A stretch of DNA of 64,000 nt. Origin: Castellaniella sp036379515 (GTDB taxonomy: Bacteria; Pseudomonadota; Gammaproteobacteria; Burkholderiales; Burkholderiaceae_B). The notes beneath the pieces were generated by a model, which did no database searches, was not told where the DNA came from, and was given only the letters and a program-made list of their open reading frames with translations. Position 1 is the first letter of the stretch; the number at the start of each line of letters is the position of its first letter. Below, in pieces: positions 55,517 through 64,000 of this stretch. The stretch covers positions 1-64,000 of the forward strand of contig NZ_DASVGN010000032.1 in the NCBI RefSeq assembly GCF_036379515.1, in the 5' to 3' direction. The position numbers and the translations under genes are program-made.

Positions 55517-56104
55517 GTGAATACGGCGCGTCGTCTTCTGTGTTTGACCGCCAGCGCATTGTTGCTGGCGGGGTGTTCTACCACAGGCGAAAGCTTTCGG
55601 CTGTCGGGCCTCGATCATATCGTGCAGGGACGCACGACACTCTCCGAGGCGACGCAGGATCTGGGGGCTGCGCCGGTGGACACATGGCAGCAGGGCGACA
55701 CGCTGCTGGCGCGCTGGGCCTACAAGGGTACGGTGGCCACCGATGCCATCTATTTTCGTCAGGAAGTCTGGTTGCGCTTTGGGCCGGATGGGCGGTTTCT
55801 TCGCACCGAAAAGACCCTCAATGTCCCTTCGCAATTTCATACGCTGACGCGGGCTGAAGCTGAACGCCAGGAGGCCGAGCGACGCGCGGCGCTTCCCAGG
55901 ACGGAATCGGTTCCGGATCAAAAAGGCGCAGTCCAGCCTGCGGACGGATCTGCGACGCAAACCTTGGCGATCCCCGTGCCTCCTGCACCGCCGATCGAGC
56001 AGGGGGCTGCACCTTCCCAGTCACCCCTTCTGCCCGAAGGGACCGAGATTCTCCCAAGAGCGACCTACCCCGTCAATCACACAGAGCCGTCGGGACTGAA
56101 CTAG
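55517..56104 (+). CDS. Lipoprotein of unknown function downstream of flgL
   Basis: This 195-residue protein has a lipoprotein signal (LLLAGC, Cys20), a short BamE/SmpA-like segment (LDHIVQGRTTLSEATQDLGA, then WAYKG and LRFGPDGRF) and a Pro/Ala-rich tail. The TTL-x-x-A-x-x-x-LG pattern suggests an outer-membrane-associated BamE-type fold, which is inference. It follows flgL by 13 nt and ends 7 bp from the convergent fliR, so it is probably co-expressed with late flagellar genes. Confidence 0.75.
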   Translation: MNTARRLLCLTASALLLAGCSTTGESFRLSGLDHIVQGRTTLSEATQDLGAAPVDTWQQGDTLLARWAYKGTVATDAIYFRQEVWLRFGPDGRFLRTEKTLNVPSQFHTLTRAEAERQEAERRAALPRTESVPDQKGAVQPADGSATQTLAIPVPPAPPIEQGAAPSQSPLLPEGTEILPRATYPVNHTEPSGLN

Positions 56105-56111
56105 CCTTCCT

Positions 56112-56897
56112 TCACAGGCCCGCAAGTGCACGGGCGATGCGTGCCATCGCCTGATAAGACTGCGAAAACAAATCTGTCAGGAAATCACCGCTTTGCGGCA
56201 GCACCACAGCCAGCATGACCAGCCCGGTGATGAGGGATATCGGGAACCCCACGGCAAAAACCGATAATTGCTGTGCCGTGCGGTTGAGAATACCCAGCGA
56301 CAGGTTGATGGTCAGCAGCACGATGATCAGCGGCAGGGCCAGCAACATCCCCGAAATCCAGAGCTGGCTGCTCCACTCGAGGAGCGTGCCCCAGCCGTTG
56401 GGATTCAGCGAGGTCCCAATCGGCAACAAGTCGAAAGTCCGCACCAGGCCATCGAGCATCAACAGGTGACCGTTCACCGCCAGGAAGAGCAGCATGGCAA
56501 CCAGATTGATGAAGCGCGATAGTACGGCCGTGTTGGCGCCGGTACTGGGGTCGAAGAACGAGGCAAAGGCTAGCCCCATTTCCAGACCGACGAACTCGCC
56601 GGCCATCATGGCTGCCGTGAAGACCAGGCGCATGCAGAGGCCCAGCGCCAGGCCGATCATGACTTGCTGGGCAGCGATCAGCAGGCCGGCCCACGAGGCG
56701 GGGGCAAGTGCAGGAAGCGGCGCCAACAGGGGGCTGACGATGAGTGTGACGACGACGGAAAGCCCGATCCGCACCCGCGCGGGAATCGCGGCCTCGCCCA
56801 GCACTGGCGCGGCCGTCACGAGCCCGGCAATGCGGCACAGTGGCCAGAACAAACTGGTGATCCAGTGGTAGAGCTGATCCAGATGCAGCTCAATCAT
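56112..56897 (-). CDS. fliR: Flagellar export apparatus protein FliR
   Basis: This is a 261-residue protein with about six hydrophobic helices and the FliR pattern (PVLGEAAIPARVRIGLSVVV, FVGLEMGLAFASFFDPSTGAN). It forms the export gate with FliP and FliQ. It is the last gene of the leftward fli operon in this window. Confidence 0.96.
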   Translation of the reverse strand: MIELHLDQLYHWITSLFWPLCRIAGLVTAAPVLGEAAIPARVRIGLSVVVTLIVSPLLAPLPALAPASWAGLLIAAQQVMIGLALGLCMRLVFTAAMMAGEFVGLEMGLAFASFFDPSTGANTAVLSRFINLVAMLLFLAVNGHLLMLDGLVRTFDLLPIGTSLNPNGWGTLLEWSSQLWISGMLLALPLIIVLLTINLSLGILNRTAQQLSVFAVGFPISLITGLVMLAVVLPQSGDFLTDLFSQSYQAMARIARALAGL

Positions 56898-56909
56898 GAT
56901 GCGCAGACA

Positions 56910-57179
56910 CTAGCTTGCCAGCCCCGGGATCGAAGTGAACAGCGCCTGTATGTAGTCCACCATGGTGGATATGAGCCAAGGCCCGAGCAGTACCAGTGCG
57001 GCCCCGATGGCCAGCAGCTTCGGAATGAACGACAGCGTCATTTCGTTGATCTGCGTCGCCGCCTGAAAGATGCTGATGACCAGACCTACGATCAGCGTGA
57101 CGAGCAGCAGGGGGCCTGCCATGATGAGCGCTACCTTCAGCGCCTGATAGGTCATGGACATGACGGCTTCTGGAGTCAT
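56910..57179 (-). CDS. fliQ: Flagellar export apparatus protein FliQ
   Basis: An 89-residue protein has two membrane helices and the family blocks (MTPEAVMSMTYQALKVALIM, FQAATQINEMTLSFIPKLL). It is part of the FliPQR gate and lies 12 nt before fliR. Confidence 0.97.
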   Translation of the reverse strand: MTPEAVMSMTYQALKVALIMAGPLLLVTLIVGLVISIFQAATQINEMTLSFIPKLLAIGAALVLLGPWLISTMVDYIQALFTSIPGLAS

Positions 57180-57193
57180 GGTGACGGTTCCCC

Positions 57194-57985
57194 TTATTGG
57201 TAAAAGCTGCGGACCAGCGAACCCAGGAGCAGGTGCCAGCCGTCTGCCAGAACGAACAGCATGAGCTTGAAGGGTAGTGAAATGGTGACGGGAGGAACCA
57301 TCATCATGCCTAGCGCCATGAGCAAGCTGGCGACGACGAGGTCGATGATGAGAAACGGGATGAAGATCGTGAAACCGATCTGGAATGCCGTCTTCAGTTC
57401 ACTGGTCACGTAGGCCGGTACCAGGACGCGCAGCGGGACGGATTCCGGGCCTTGCAGCGGACCCACGTTCGCCATGTCGGCGAACAGCTTCAGATCGGAT
57501 TCGCGCGTCTGGTGCAGCATGAAGGTCTTGAGCGGTTGGCTCCCTCGGTCCAGGGCCTGCTCGAAGGTGATCTTGTCCTGTGACAGCGGTTGGTAGGCCT
57601 GCGTGTACACCTGGTCGAAGACGGGTGACATGACGAAAAAAGTCAGGAATAGCGCCAGGCCGACGAGAATGGTGTTGGGGGGGGAGACGCCAGTGCCCAG
57701 GGCGCTACGCAGCAGGCTCAGAACGATGATGATGCGCGTGAACCCGGTCATCATGAGCAGCGCCGCCGGGAGAAACGACAGCATCGTCAGCATGACCAGC
57801 GTCTGGATGCTGAGTGACCAGGTCTGCGTGCCGCCGGGGCCGGGCGTGGTGGTCAGGGCCGGGAGCGTGGCTTGCGCAAGACTGGTGGCTGGCCAGATCA
57901 TCGCCAAGGTCGAGAGAGTCAGGATGACCAGGGTCAGCCCGGCGAAGCTCGGAGTGATTCTTCGAAATACGGAGGCGCCGCGCAT
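57194..57985 (-). CDS. fliP: Flagellar export apparatus protein FliP
   Basis: The 263-residue protein has a signal-like N-terminus (residues 1-38) and FliP blocks (MTGFTRIIIVLSLLRSALGT, PNTILVGLALFLTFFVMSPV, ADGWHLLLGSLVRSFY). ATG 57985 overlaps the fliO stop (TGATG); a GTG one codon earlier is an alternative. It forms the central pore of the gate. Confidence 0.97.
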   Translation of the reverse strand: MRGASVFRRITPSFAGLTLVILTLSTLAMIWPATSLAQATLPALTTTPGPGGTQTWSLSIQTLVMLTMLSFLPAALLMMTGFTRIIIVLSLLRSALGTGVSPPNTILVGLALFLTFFVMSPVFDQVYTQAYQPLSQDKITFEQALDRGSQPLKTFMLHQTRESDLKLFADMANVGPLQGPESVPLRVLVPAYVTSELKTAFQIGFTIFIPFLIIDLVVASLLMALGMMMVPPVTISLPFKLMLFVLADGWHLLLGSLVRSFYQ

Positions 57986-58287
57986 CACGGGCGAGCCACA
58001 GCCTTGTTCAGGCTTTCAGAGAAATTGGCCTGCGATTGCGCAGGAAGTGTTTGCAGCAGCGTGATCTGCTGCGGCGTGATACCCACGACCAGGCGCGAGT
58101 CTTCTACCTGGATGATTGCGACCGAACTGCGCGCACCCAGGCTCAGCGTGCCCAACACCTTCAGGTTGGCTCGTCCCAGCCGCTGGCGAACCCAGCCATT
58201 GCGCCGGGCCACCCACGCGGCCGCCAGCAGCAGCCCCACCACGAATAGCAGCGACAGCACCACTTGCAGAGTCTGGCCGGCGGACAT
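57985..58287 (-). CDS. fliO: Flagellar export apparatus protein FliO
   Basis: This is a 100-residue protein with one N-terminal membrane helix (VLSLLFVVGLLLAAAWVARR) and a small cytoplasmic beta domain (LGTLSLGARSSVAIIQVEDS). It assists FliP assembly. It ends in an overlap with fliP. Confidence 0.92.
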   Translation of the reverse strand: MSAGQTLQVVLSLLFVVGLLLAAAWVARRNGWVRQRLGRANLKVLGTLSLGARSSVAIIQVEDSRLVVGITPQQITLLQTLPAQSQANFSESLNKAVARP

Positions 58288-58293
58288 CGTGAA

Positions 58294-58833
58294 TCAGCGC
58301 CGACTGTTCAGGCGTGCAATTCGGTCTGACGGGGTGATGATGTCGGTGACGCGAATACCGTATTTTTCGTCGACCACCACGACCTCGCCTTGGGCGATCA
58401 GGTAACCGTTGACGTAGATGTCCATTGGTTCTCCCGCCATCCCGTCGAGTTCGACCACAGAACCCTGGCCCAGCTGGAGAATGTTCTTGATGGTGAGTCT
58501 CGTTCGCCCAAGTTCCACAGACAGCTGGACGGGGATGTCCATGATCATGTCGATGTCGCTGTCCGAGGTGCCGTTGTGGCCTTCCAGGGGTTGAAAGACC
58601 TGAGCCGTGGCCTGGGTGGCTTGCGTTGACGGAGCCGTTGGCGTCGTGGCTGCGGTCTGCTCTGCCAGCGCGGCTGCCCAGTCGTCTTCGGTACTCAGAC
58701 CGGAGGCCTGGGTGACTGGCTTCTGGGCGCTGGCTTGCTCTGCCAGCGCGGCCGCCCAGTCGTCGTTGGGCGGCGTTGCGGGCGTCTGGCCTGTAGGGTT
58801 GGCGGAGTCGGTGGGTTCTTGGGTATCGCTCAT
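58294..58833 (-). CDS. fliN: Flagellar switch protein FliN with duplicated N-terminal motif
   Basis: The 179-residue protein has the C-terminal SpoA/FliN domain (IMDIPVQLSVELGRTRLTIK ... EPMDIYVNGYLIAQGEVVVV) of the C ring. The N-terminal segment typical of FliN, DDWAAALAEQ, occurs twice, at residues 24-33 and 50-59. The coding DNA is a 26-bp direct repeat with one mismatch (58661-58686 and 58739-58764). This makes the protein about 40 residues longer than typical. Start ATG 58833 overlaps the fliM stop (ATGA). Confidence 0.95.
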   Translation of the reverse strand: MSDTQEPTDSANPTGQTPATPPNDDWAAALAEQASAQKPVTQASGLSTEDDWAAALAEQTAATTPTAPSTQATQATAQVFQPLEGHNGTSDSDIDMIMDIPVQLSVELGRTRLTIKNILQLGQGSVVELDGMAGEPMDIYVNGYLIAQGEVVVVDEKYGIRVTDIITPSDRIARLNSRR

Positions 58834-59846
58834 GTTGGGCTGTGGGCTGGCAAGGGGTCTGAGATCGGCGAGGCGGAGAGCGTTTTCACGACCCGCAGCG
58901 CGTAGTGGTTGTTGAAGGTACCGTAGCCGCACTCGAGCACGGGGACGCCGTTCGCACAGGCGGTGAGCGCGGGCGGGATTTCGATGGGGAGAACGTCACC
59001 CACTGACAGATGCACGAGTTCCGAGACCGAAGTCTCGATACGAGCGAATTCCACTGCGAGCTCGACTTCGGCGCTGCGGACTTCTCGTGAGAGTTGCTGG
59101 GTCCAACGCTGATCGATCGCGTCGGCGGCCTCCTGCTGCAGTGGTCGCGTCAGCAGATCGCGGATCGGTTCCAGCATGGAATAAGGCAGGCAGATGTTGA
59201 GCTTGCCGCCCGAAGAACCCAGTTCGATGCTGAAGGTGGATACCACCACCGTGTCGTTGGCCGAGCTGATGCTGGCGAACTTGGTGTGCATCTCAGAACG
59301 GATGTATTCAGACTGGATAGGGTAGATCGACGCCCAGCCTTCGGCGTAGCACTCCAGGGTGAGCGTCAGCAACCGGCGAATGATGCGCTGCTCGGTGTTG
59401 GTAAAGTCACGCCCTTCGACGCGCATGGCGTAGCGGCCGTGTCCGCCGAACAGGCTGTCGATGACGAGAAACACCAGGTTTGGATCGAAGGTGAAGAGAC
59501 CCGTACCGCGCAGCGGCTTGAGGGCCACCATGTTCAGGTTGCTTGGAACTGGCAGGTTGCGTTCAAAATCAGCGTATTTCTGAACCCTGATGGCATTGAC
59601 GGTGATGTCGGCGTTGCGCCGCATGAAGCCAAAGAACATCGAGCGCAAGCGGCGCGCAAAGCGCTCGTTGATGAGCTCGAGCGTGTGCATGCGGTTGCGC
59701 GCCACCCGATCGGGCGAACCCAGATCATAGGGACGTACACCGTTCTTGTCGGGCGCCGCCGCTGCGTGTTCAGGAGACTCTTCACCGGTAACGCCTGCCA
59801 GCAGGGCATCGACCTCGTCCTGAGAGAGCATGCTGGAGTAGGGCAT
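58830..59846 (-). CDS. fliM: Flagellar switch protein FliM
   Basis: This 338-residue protein begins with the CheY-P-binding peptide (MLSQDEVDALLAGVTGE). It has the FliM middle domain (PLRGTGLFTFDPNLVFLVID, SLFGGHGRY) and a C-terminal SpoA domain. It forms the switch with FliN and FliG. Confidence 0.97.
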   Translation of the reverse strand: MPYSSMLSQDEVDALLAGVTGEESPEHAAAAPDKNGVRPYDLGSPDRVARNRMHTLELINERFARRLRSMFFGFMRRNADITVNAIRVQKYADFERNLPVPSNLNMVALKPLRGTGLFTFDPNLVFLVIDSLFGGHGRYAMRVEGRDFTNTEQRIIRRLLTLTLECYAEGWASIYPIQSEYIRSEMHTKFASISSANDTVVVSTFSIELGSSGGKLNICLPYSMLEPIRDLLTRPLQQEAADAIDQRWTQQLSREVRSAEVELAVEFARIETSVSELVHLSVGDVLPIEIPPALTACANGVPVLECGYGTFNNHYALRVVKTLSASPISDPLPAHSPT

Positions 59847-60326
59847 TTATTGCACCACGAACGCAGTGAACAGGACGTCGGCGACGTTGGGGGCCGGCAG
59901 CTGTGCCACGAAGGGCTTGGAGAGCGATTCCTTGATGTCCTTTGACAGCGCAAGGCGCCCCTCGGTCGTCTGGATGGCCGAGAGCTGCTGCGAGGACAGC
60001 ACTTTGAGCACGCGGTCACGCACTTCCGGCATGTAATCCTGAATCTGCTTGCGGTCGTCGGCGTGGTTCAGGCGCAATGTGATGGCCGTGTAGAGGATGC
60101 GGTTGCGCGTCTCGCCATACAGAGTGACGGTGAAGGGGTCGAGCTCGGCAAAGATAGGTGCGGGCACCGGGGCAGGGACGGGCGTTGTGGCCTGGGCCGT
60201 TTTCCCTGCGGCGGATGCCGCTGTGGTGCTCGCGGCGTTCCGGCTCATGAAGAAGATCGTTCCTCCGATCGCGGCGCCAATGACGACGATGAGGAGGACG
60301 ATGAGGATAAGGAGCCTTCTTAGCAT
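59847..60326 (-). CDS. fliL: Flagellar basal-body protein FliL
   Basis: The 159-residue protein has one N-terminal membrane span (LLILIVLLIVVIGAAIGGTI) and a periplasmic domain (FTVTLYGETRNRILYTAITL, LLSSQQLSAIQTTEGRLAL). It supports stator function. It abuts fliM directly. Confidence 0.95.
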   Translation of the reverse strand: MLRRLLILIVLLIVVIGAAIGGTIFFMSRNAASTTAASAAGKTAQATTPVPAPVPAPIFAELDPFTVTLYGETRNRILYTAITLRLNHADDRKQIQDYMPEVRDRVLKVLSSQQLSAIQTTEGRLALSKDIKESLSKPFVAQLPAPNVADVLFTAFVVQ

Positions 60327-60398
60327 GATTCCTGGGAGGGTAACGGCGTTCTAAAGAAAAAGGGTAGATCCGTGCGCAAATGCGACCGGGTTCAGCAT

Positions 60399-61613
60399 TT
60401 AGGCGAAGGTGTCCACCAGCGCATTGGGGCTTCTGCCGGGTGGGGTGCCCAAGAGGCCATTGGGCACGACCGCCCCTGCCTGGGCGCTGGGTGTCAGGCT
60501 GAAGACTGGCCCTTCATGGTGTCTCTGGCCCGAAGACTCGGATTGGTTGAAGCCCTGTTGACCCGTCTGCTGATCACTGACGCTGGCTTGGCCCAGCGAG
60601 AGCCCGGCCTGGGCAAATTGCTGTTCCAGATTGGGGAGTGCGTTTTCCAACGCCTGGCGAACGTGGGCGTGGGGTGAAACAAAGGCCGCCTGAGTGCTGG
60701 CGTCACCAATCTGGAGCGTGATATGCACAGGCCCGAGTTCGGGCGGATTGACGTGTAATTGCACGGTGTGCAAGCCGTTGACCTGGGATTGGGCAATCGA
60801 GACGATCTGCTGGCCGAACCCCTGTGCCCATTGGGGGCTCGATAGAGGAGTGGCCACCGCCAATGTGATGACGGGGTTCGTGACTTGCGGGCCGCTGGGT
60901 GCCGGCGTTGCCATGAGTCCAGCTGAAGCGACTGCCGCGTCGGAAGGTGAATCCGTCGAGGTTGCCATGGCCGGCACGGAAACACGGATGGGCACGGCTT
61001 GGGTTGTTGCCTGCGCCAGCGTTTGCGGCTCTTGCGCCTTGGCAACTGTTGGCTTCCCCTGTGAGGGGAAGGCCACCTCTTCGGGCAGAGACACCTGCAG
61101 GCCGGCCGTGGTTCCCTTGGCTGCTTCTGCGGCCTGGGCGAAGTGGGCTTGACCGGCCGAGGTGTCTTTGGGCGAAGCCTGAAGGCCCGGAGCAGAGCCT
61201 TTTGCCAGTTCCGAGGTTGTTGCTGCTGTCGTGATCAGAGTGTCAGGCAAGAGCACGGCAGGGCCCGAGCCCTGCGCGCGGGCAGTCCCGGCGGCAGCGC
61301 TTGTGGCGTCGCCTCGAGACGCGGTGACCGGTGTCGGATCGATAGCTCGCATGAGGGGAAGCGCGGCGCTATCGAGAATCAGCGCGAGTGTGGTGTCGGG
61401 GTCTTGTGGATCCTGGGTCTTGTCGTTGTTCAGCTGCGTCTTGGGAGACTCGGACGACGAGGAGACCTCTTTGCCTGAAGGCGGTTGCTGCTGCGAGAGC
61501 ACTTTGGAGAAATCCTGCGTCGAGCTGCCTGTGTCAGTTGCATCCACGGTCCGCGCCGCGGCGTCGGCGCGCGTCTGGGCGGGGCTGGTCGTAGGAGGAA
61601 CGGGCATGGTCAT
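60399..61613 (-). CDS. fliK: Hook-length control protein FliK
   Basis: This 404-residue protein has a long low-complexity Ala/Thr/Ser-rich N-terminal ruler and the conserved C-terminal FliK domain (about 265-360, VQLHVNPPELGPVHITLQIG) that interacts with FlhB. The start is uncertain: ATG 61613 or 61607, with no clear ribosome-binding site; upstream frame extends into fliJ. It follows fliJ by about 13 nt. Confidence 0.9.
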   Translation of the reverse strand: MTMPVPPTTSPAQTRADAAARTVDATDTGSSTQDFSKVLSQQQPPSGKEVSSSSESPKTQLNNDKTQDPQDPDTTLALILDSAALPLMRAIDPTPVTASRGDATSAAAGTARAQGSGPAVLLPDTLITTAATTSELAKGSAPGLQASPKDTSAGQAHFAQAAEAAKGTTAGLQVSLPEEVAFPSQGKPTVAKAQEPQTLAQATTQAVPIRVSVPAMATSTDSPSDAAVASAGLMATPAPSGPQVTNPVITLAVATPLSSPQWAQGFGQQIVSIAQSQVNGLHTVQLHVNPPELGPVHITLQIGDASTQAAFVSPHAHVRQALENALPNLEQQFAQAGLSLGQASVSDQQTGQQGFNQSESSGQRHHEGPVFSLTPSAQAGAVVPNGLLGTPPGRSPNALVDTFA

Positions 61614-61626
61614 GATGTTCGCGGGT

Positions 61627-62073
61627 TCAATGGGTCTGTCGGCGCCGATACAGATTGGCGGCCACTTCGTCACTGGCACGTTGCTCGTTGCGTTGCTCGC
61701 GATACTGAAGCTGGCGCAGCTGGCGGGCTTTCAGCGTTTCGTACGAGTTCAGCCGCTGCTTTTCGTCGTGCCACTGCCGGCGTCCCGCCTCGAGCCGAGT
61801 GTCAATTTGTGCGATGACCTTATTTTGCTGTGAAATCGCGTCGTCCAATGTGGCGATAAACTGCCTAAAGTTATGGTAATTCGAGGCGGTCACGCCGCCT
61901 TCGGTGGTTGATTGCAATCGCCGGGTGTAATCGGCGCGGTAATCGTCCAAGGTCCCCAGCTGGCCCTGAGCCTGGCGACGCTCGGTGCTCAATTCGGCCA
62001 AGGCCCGCCCGGCCTCGTTGAGTTTGTCTTGTGTCAGGTTGATGAGGACGTCCAGGGACGATTCACGCGGCAT
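61627..62073 (-). CDS. fliJ: Flagellar export chaperone FliJ
   Basis: The 148-residue protein is almost entirely coiled coil (LTQDKLNEAGRALAELSTER, QQNKVIAQIDTRLEAGRRQW). It is the stalk-like FliJ that links the FliI ATPase to FlhA. It overlaps the end of fliI by 11 bp. Confidence 0.93.
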   Translation of the reverse strand: MPRESSLDVLINLTQDKLNEAGRALAELSTERRQAQGQLGTLDDYRADYTRRLQSTTEGGVTASNYHNFRQFIATLDDAISQQNKVIAQIDTRLEAGRRQWHDEKQRLNSYETLKARQLRQLQYREQRNEQRASDEVAANLYRRRQTH

Positions 62074-63529
62074 GGTGAGGCTCCTGATCCAAGGCTTGCG
62101 CCAGACCGGTCATGGCCGTTGCGTAATCCACGCGGACGTCGACGCCTTGTTGAAGGTAGCGTTCCAGCCATGGGTAGCGTTCGATGGCCCGGTCAATCTC
62201 GGGGTCATTCCCGGTGGTATAGGCACCGACCGCGATCAAGTCCCGGTTGCGCTGATAGCGGGACATCATGCGTTTGAACTGGTGCACCTGTTGAAACTGC
62301 GTGGCAGGAACGATGGCCGACATGACTCGCGAAATCGAAGCCTCGATGTCGATCGCGGGATAGTGTCCCGATTCCGCGAGGCTGCGCGACAGCACCACGT
62401 GGCCATCCAGGATGGCACGTGCCGAGTCCGCGATGGGGTCTTGTTGATCGTCGCCTTCGGTCAGCACGGTGTAGAAGGCGGTGATGGATCCTGCAGCGTG
62501 CCCGTTGCGGGGCGCGCCATTGCCGGCGCGTTCGACCAGCCCTGGCAGCTTCGCAAAGACGGACGGGGGGTAGCCTTTTGTGGCCGGCGGTTCACCAATG
62601 GCCAAGGCAATCTCGCGTTGGGCCATGGCGTAGCGCGTCAGGGAATCCATGATGAGGAGCACGTGTTGCCCTTGATCGCGGAAGAATTCCGCCAGGCGTG
62701 TCGCGTAGACGGCGCCTTGAAGACGCAGCAGCGGCGAGACGTCTGCGGGAGCGGCCACGACGACGGACCGAGCCAGGCCTTCGGCCCCCAGGTTGAGCTC
62801 GATGAACTCCTTGACCTCGCGCCCGCGTTCGCCAATCAGGCCAACGACGATGATGTCTGCCTGGGTGTAGCGGGCCATCATGCCCAACAGCACGCTTTTG
62901 CCGACACCTGATCCCGCAAAAAGCCCCATGCGTTGACCCCGCCCGACGGTGAGCAGGCCATTGATCGCACGCACGCCAACGTCCAGGACGGTGTCTACGG
63001 TCGCGCGTGCCAGAGGGTTGATGGGTTGTGCCGTGAGCGGAGCCAGTTCGAGATCAGTCGGAAGAGGCTTTCCGTCCAAGGGGCGCCCCGCACCGTCCAG
63101 CACGCGTCCCAGCAGGGCTTGCCCCACGGGCAGATGACGGGCTTGTTCTGCGCTGGCGATGGCAACCGCGTCGTCGCAAGAGGTTTCCGGAAGGGGAATG
63201 GGGGCCAGCTGCAGGGTTTCTGCCGGCAGCACACGGGCCCCCGGCTGCAGGCCGGTAATGTCGCTTTGCGGCATGAGAAACAAGGTCTTCGCCTGGAATC
63301 CTACTACCTCGGCGTCCGCCCACAGGTTGCGTTCGGAGGCGACTTGGACACGGCAGGCGGCGCCTACAGGGAGTTGCAGCCCGGTCGCCTCGAGGACGAG
63401 GCCAGTGGCTCGGGTCACGCGGCCTTCGCGCTGAATGTCCTGGCGTGCGGCAATTCGTTCTTCACCATTGGCCAGTTGGGTTCTCCAGCGTGCCCCTGCG
63501 CTCATCAGTGGCTCTGGGACCGTACTCAT
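62063..63529 (-). CDS. fliI: Flagellum-specific ATPase FliI
   Basis: The 488-residue F1-beta-like ATPase has Walker A (GLFAGSGVGKSVLLG), the GERGREVKEFIE block, Walker B (HVLLIMDSLTRYAMAQRE) and the C-terminal DxE-type signature. ATG 63529 overlaps the fliH stop (ATGA) and is preferred to an in-frame extension that lies inside fliH. It powers export together with FliH and FliJ. Confidence 0.96.
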   Translation of the reverse strand: MSTVPEPLMSAGARWRTQLANGEERIAARQDIQREGRVTRATGLVLEATGLQLPVGAACRVQVASERNLWADAEVVGFQAKTLFLMPQSDITGLQPGARVLPAETLQLAPIPLPETSCDDAVAIASAEQARHLPVGQALLGRVLDGAGRPLDGKPLPTDLELAPLTAQPINPLARATVDTVLDVGVRAINGLLTVGRGQRMGLFAGSGVGKSVLLGMMARYTQADIIVVGLIGERGREVKEFIELNLGAEGLARSVVVAAPADVSPLLRLQGAVYATRLAEFFRDQGQHVLLIMDSLTRYAMAQREIALAIGEPPATKGYPPSVFAKLPGLVERAGNGAPRNGHAAGSITAFYTVLTEGDDQQDPIADSARAILDGHVVLSRSLAESGHYPAIDIEASISRVMSAIVPATQFQQVHQFKRMMSRYQRNRDLIAVGAYTTGNDPEIDRAIERYPWLERYLQQGVDVRVDYATAMTGLAQALDQEPHHAA

Positions 63530-64000
63530 GATGCCTGGGCCGGCAGGCCAAGTGCAGTCGTAATGCGTTGCCAGCGTGTTTCGAAAGTCGCATCCACTGA
63601 CCCGTAGGGGGTTTGCAGTCGGCATCCTCCTTGGCTGACGGTGGGATCTGCCAGCAGGCGATAGTGGTCCGGGTCGGGCTCCTGCTGCAGGAATGCCTCC
63701 ACCAGCGCGAGGTCTTCGGGGTTCAGATGCAGGGTCAGGGTCGTGTCCTGGGGCACTTGGGTTTGCAGAAGATCCTGGACCAGGTCCACGATGAGGCGTG
63801 GATTTTCGCGCAATTCAGTATGCAGGAATTGTGCTGCGATCCGGGTCGCCAGGCGAATCATCGCCTGGCCTGCCTCGGCCTCAAGGTCGTGAATCGCCGT
63901 GGCACAGGTCTCGACCAGCCGCCCCAGTTGCTCCGCCTGCCGTTGTGACTCGGCAGCACCTTCCTGGCGTCCTTGCGCGAGGCCCTCTTGATGGCCGGCG
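63526..64000 (-). CDS. fliH: FliH, negative regulator of FliI (5' end missing)
   Basis: Only the C-terminal 157 residues are in the window; the start lies beyond 64000. The visible N-terminal portion has the glycine-repeat helix GHQEGLAQGRQEG typical of FliH. The rest matches the C-terminal domain (TLTLHLNPEDLALVEAFL, GGCRLQTPYGSVDATFETRW). FliH binds FliI and FliN. The truncation is from the window edge, not a mutation. Confidence 0.93.
   Translation of the reverse strand, partial: AGHQEGLAQGRQEGAAESQRQAEQLGRLVETCATAIHDLEAEAGQAMIRLATRIAAQFLHTELRENPRLIVDLVQDLLQTQVPQDTTLTLHLNPEDLALVEAFLQQEPDPDHYRLLADPTVSQGGCRLQTPYGSVDATFETRWQRITTALGLPAQAS

Noticed and set aside
63526..64000. Pseudogene interpretation of fliH
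   Set aside because: The frame is open to the window edge and continues in-family; it is truncated only by the window boundary.

Overview
The window is chromosomal DNA of a Gram-negative betaproteobacterium. The gene content (FlhDC-controlled flagella and chemotaxis, an EmrAB/OprM-type pump, a TPP-controlled CytX) and the flagellar gene order fit the Alcaligenaceae (Bordetella/Achromobacter type). That placement is from recognised proteins and gene order, not from a database search.

Region 1 (1 to about 12.4 kb) is the early half of a temperate, lambda-like prophage. It lies mirror-image to the usual map and ends at a tRNA-Asn gene. It holds a CII-type regulator, a solo Cas2/SinR-fold gene on the opposite strand, a small unknown gene, a YdaS-type Cro and an S24-type CI repressor. 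A divergent operator region carries three 14-bp palindromes. Next come a DUF2569 membrane protein (probable lysogenic-conversion gene), a second operator region with two more copies of the palindrome over a strong rightward promoter (PL), and a tightly overlapped PL operon. That operon encodes a RecE-like nuclease, RecT, an SMC/Rad50-like ATPase, many small phage proteins, a putative excisionase and a tyrosine integrase. No structural or lysis genes are present; the rest of the prophage would lie to the left of the window.

Region 2 (12.4 to 28.2 kb) is host housekeeping and transport. It has tRNA-Asn, an emrB-emrA-outer membrane factor efflux operon and its MarR regulator (which share a 19-bp box), a LysR-patatin pair, a SirB2-like protein and an SbmA/YddA-type ABC transporter. 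A TPP riboswitch precedes cytX. A lipoate-ligase-like protein, a TM2 protein and a divergent glpK/glpD pair complete the region.

Region 3 (28.2 kb to the end) is a nearly complete flagellar and chemotaxis locus: flhDC, motAB, cheAWRBYZ, flhBAF, flgNMA (minus), flgBCDEFGHIJKL with a trailing lipoprotein, then fliRQPONMLKJIH (minus; fliH is cut by the window end). FlhDC is the master activator, FlgM/FlgN form the late checkpoint, and two sigma-28-like promoters (flgM, flgK) are visible. Points to look at are an AT-rich flhDC promoter region full of inverted repeats, a 769-residue FlhF with a 400-residue C-terminal extension, and a FliN with a duplicated N-terminal motif.
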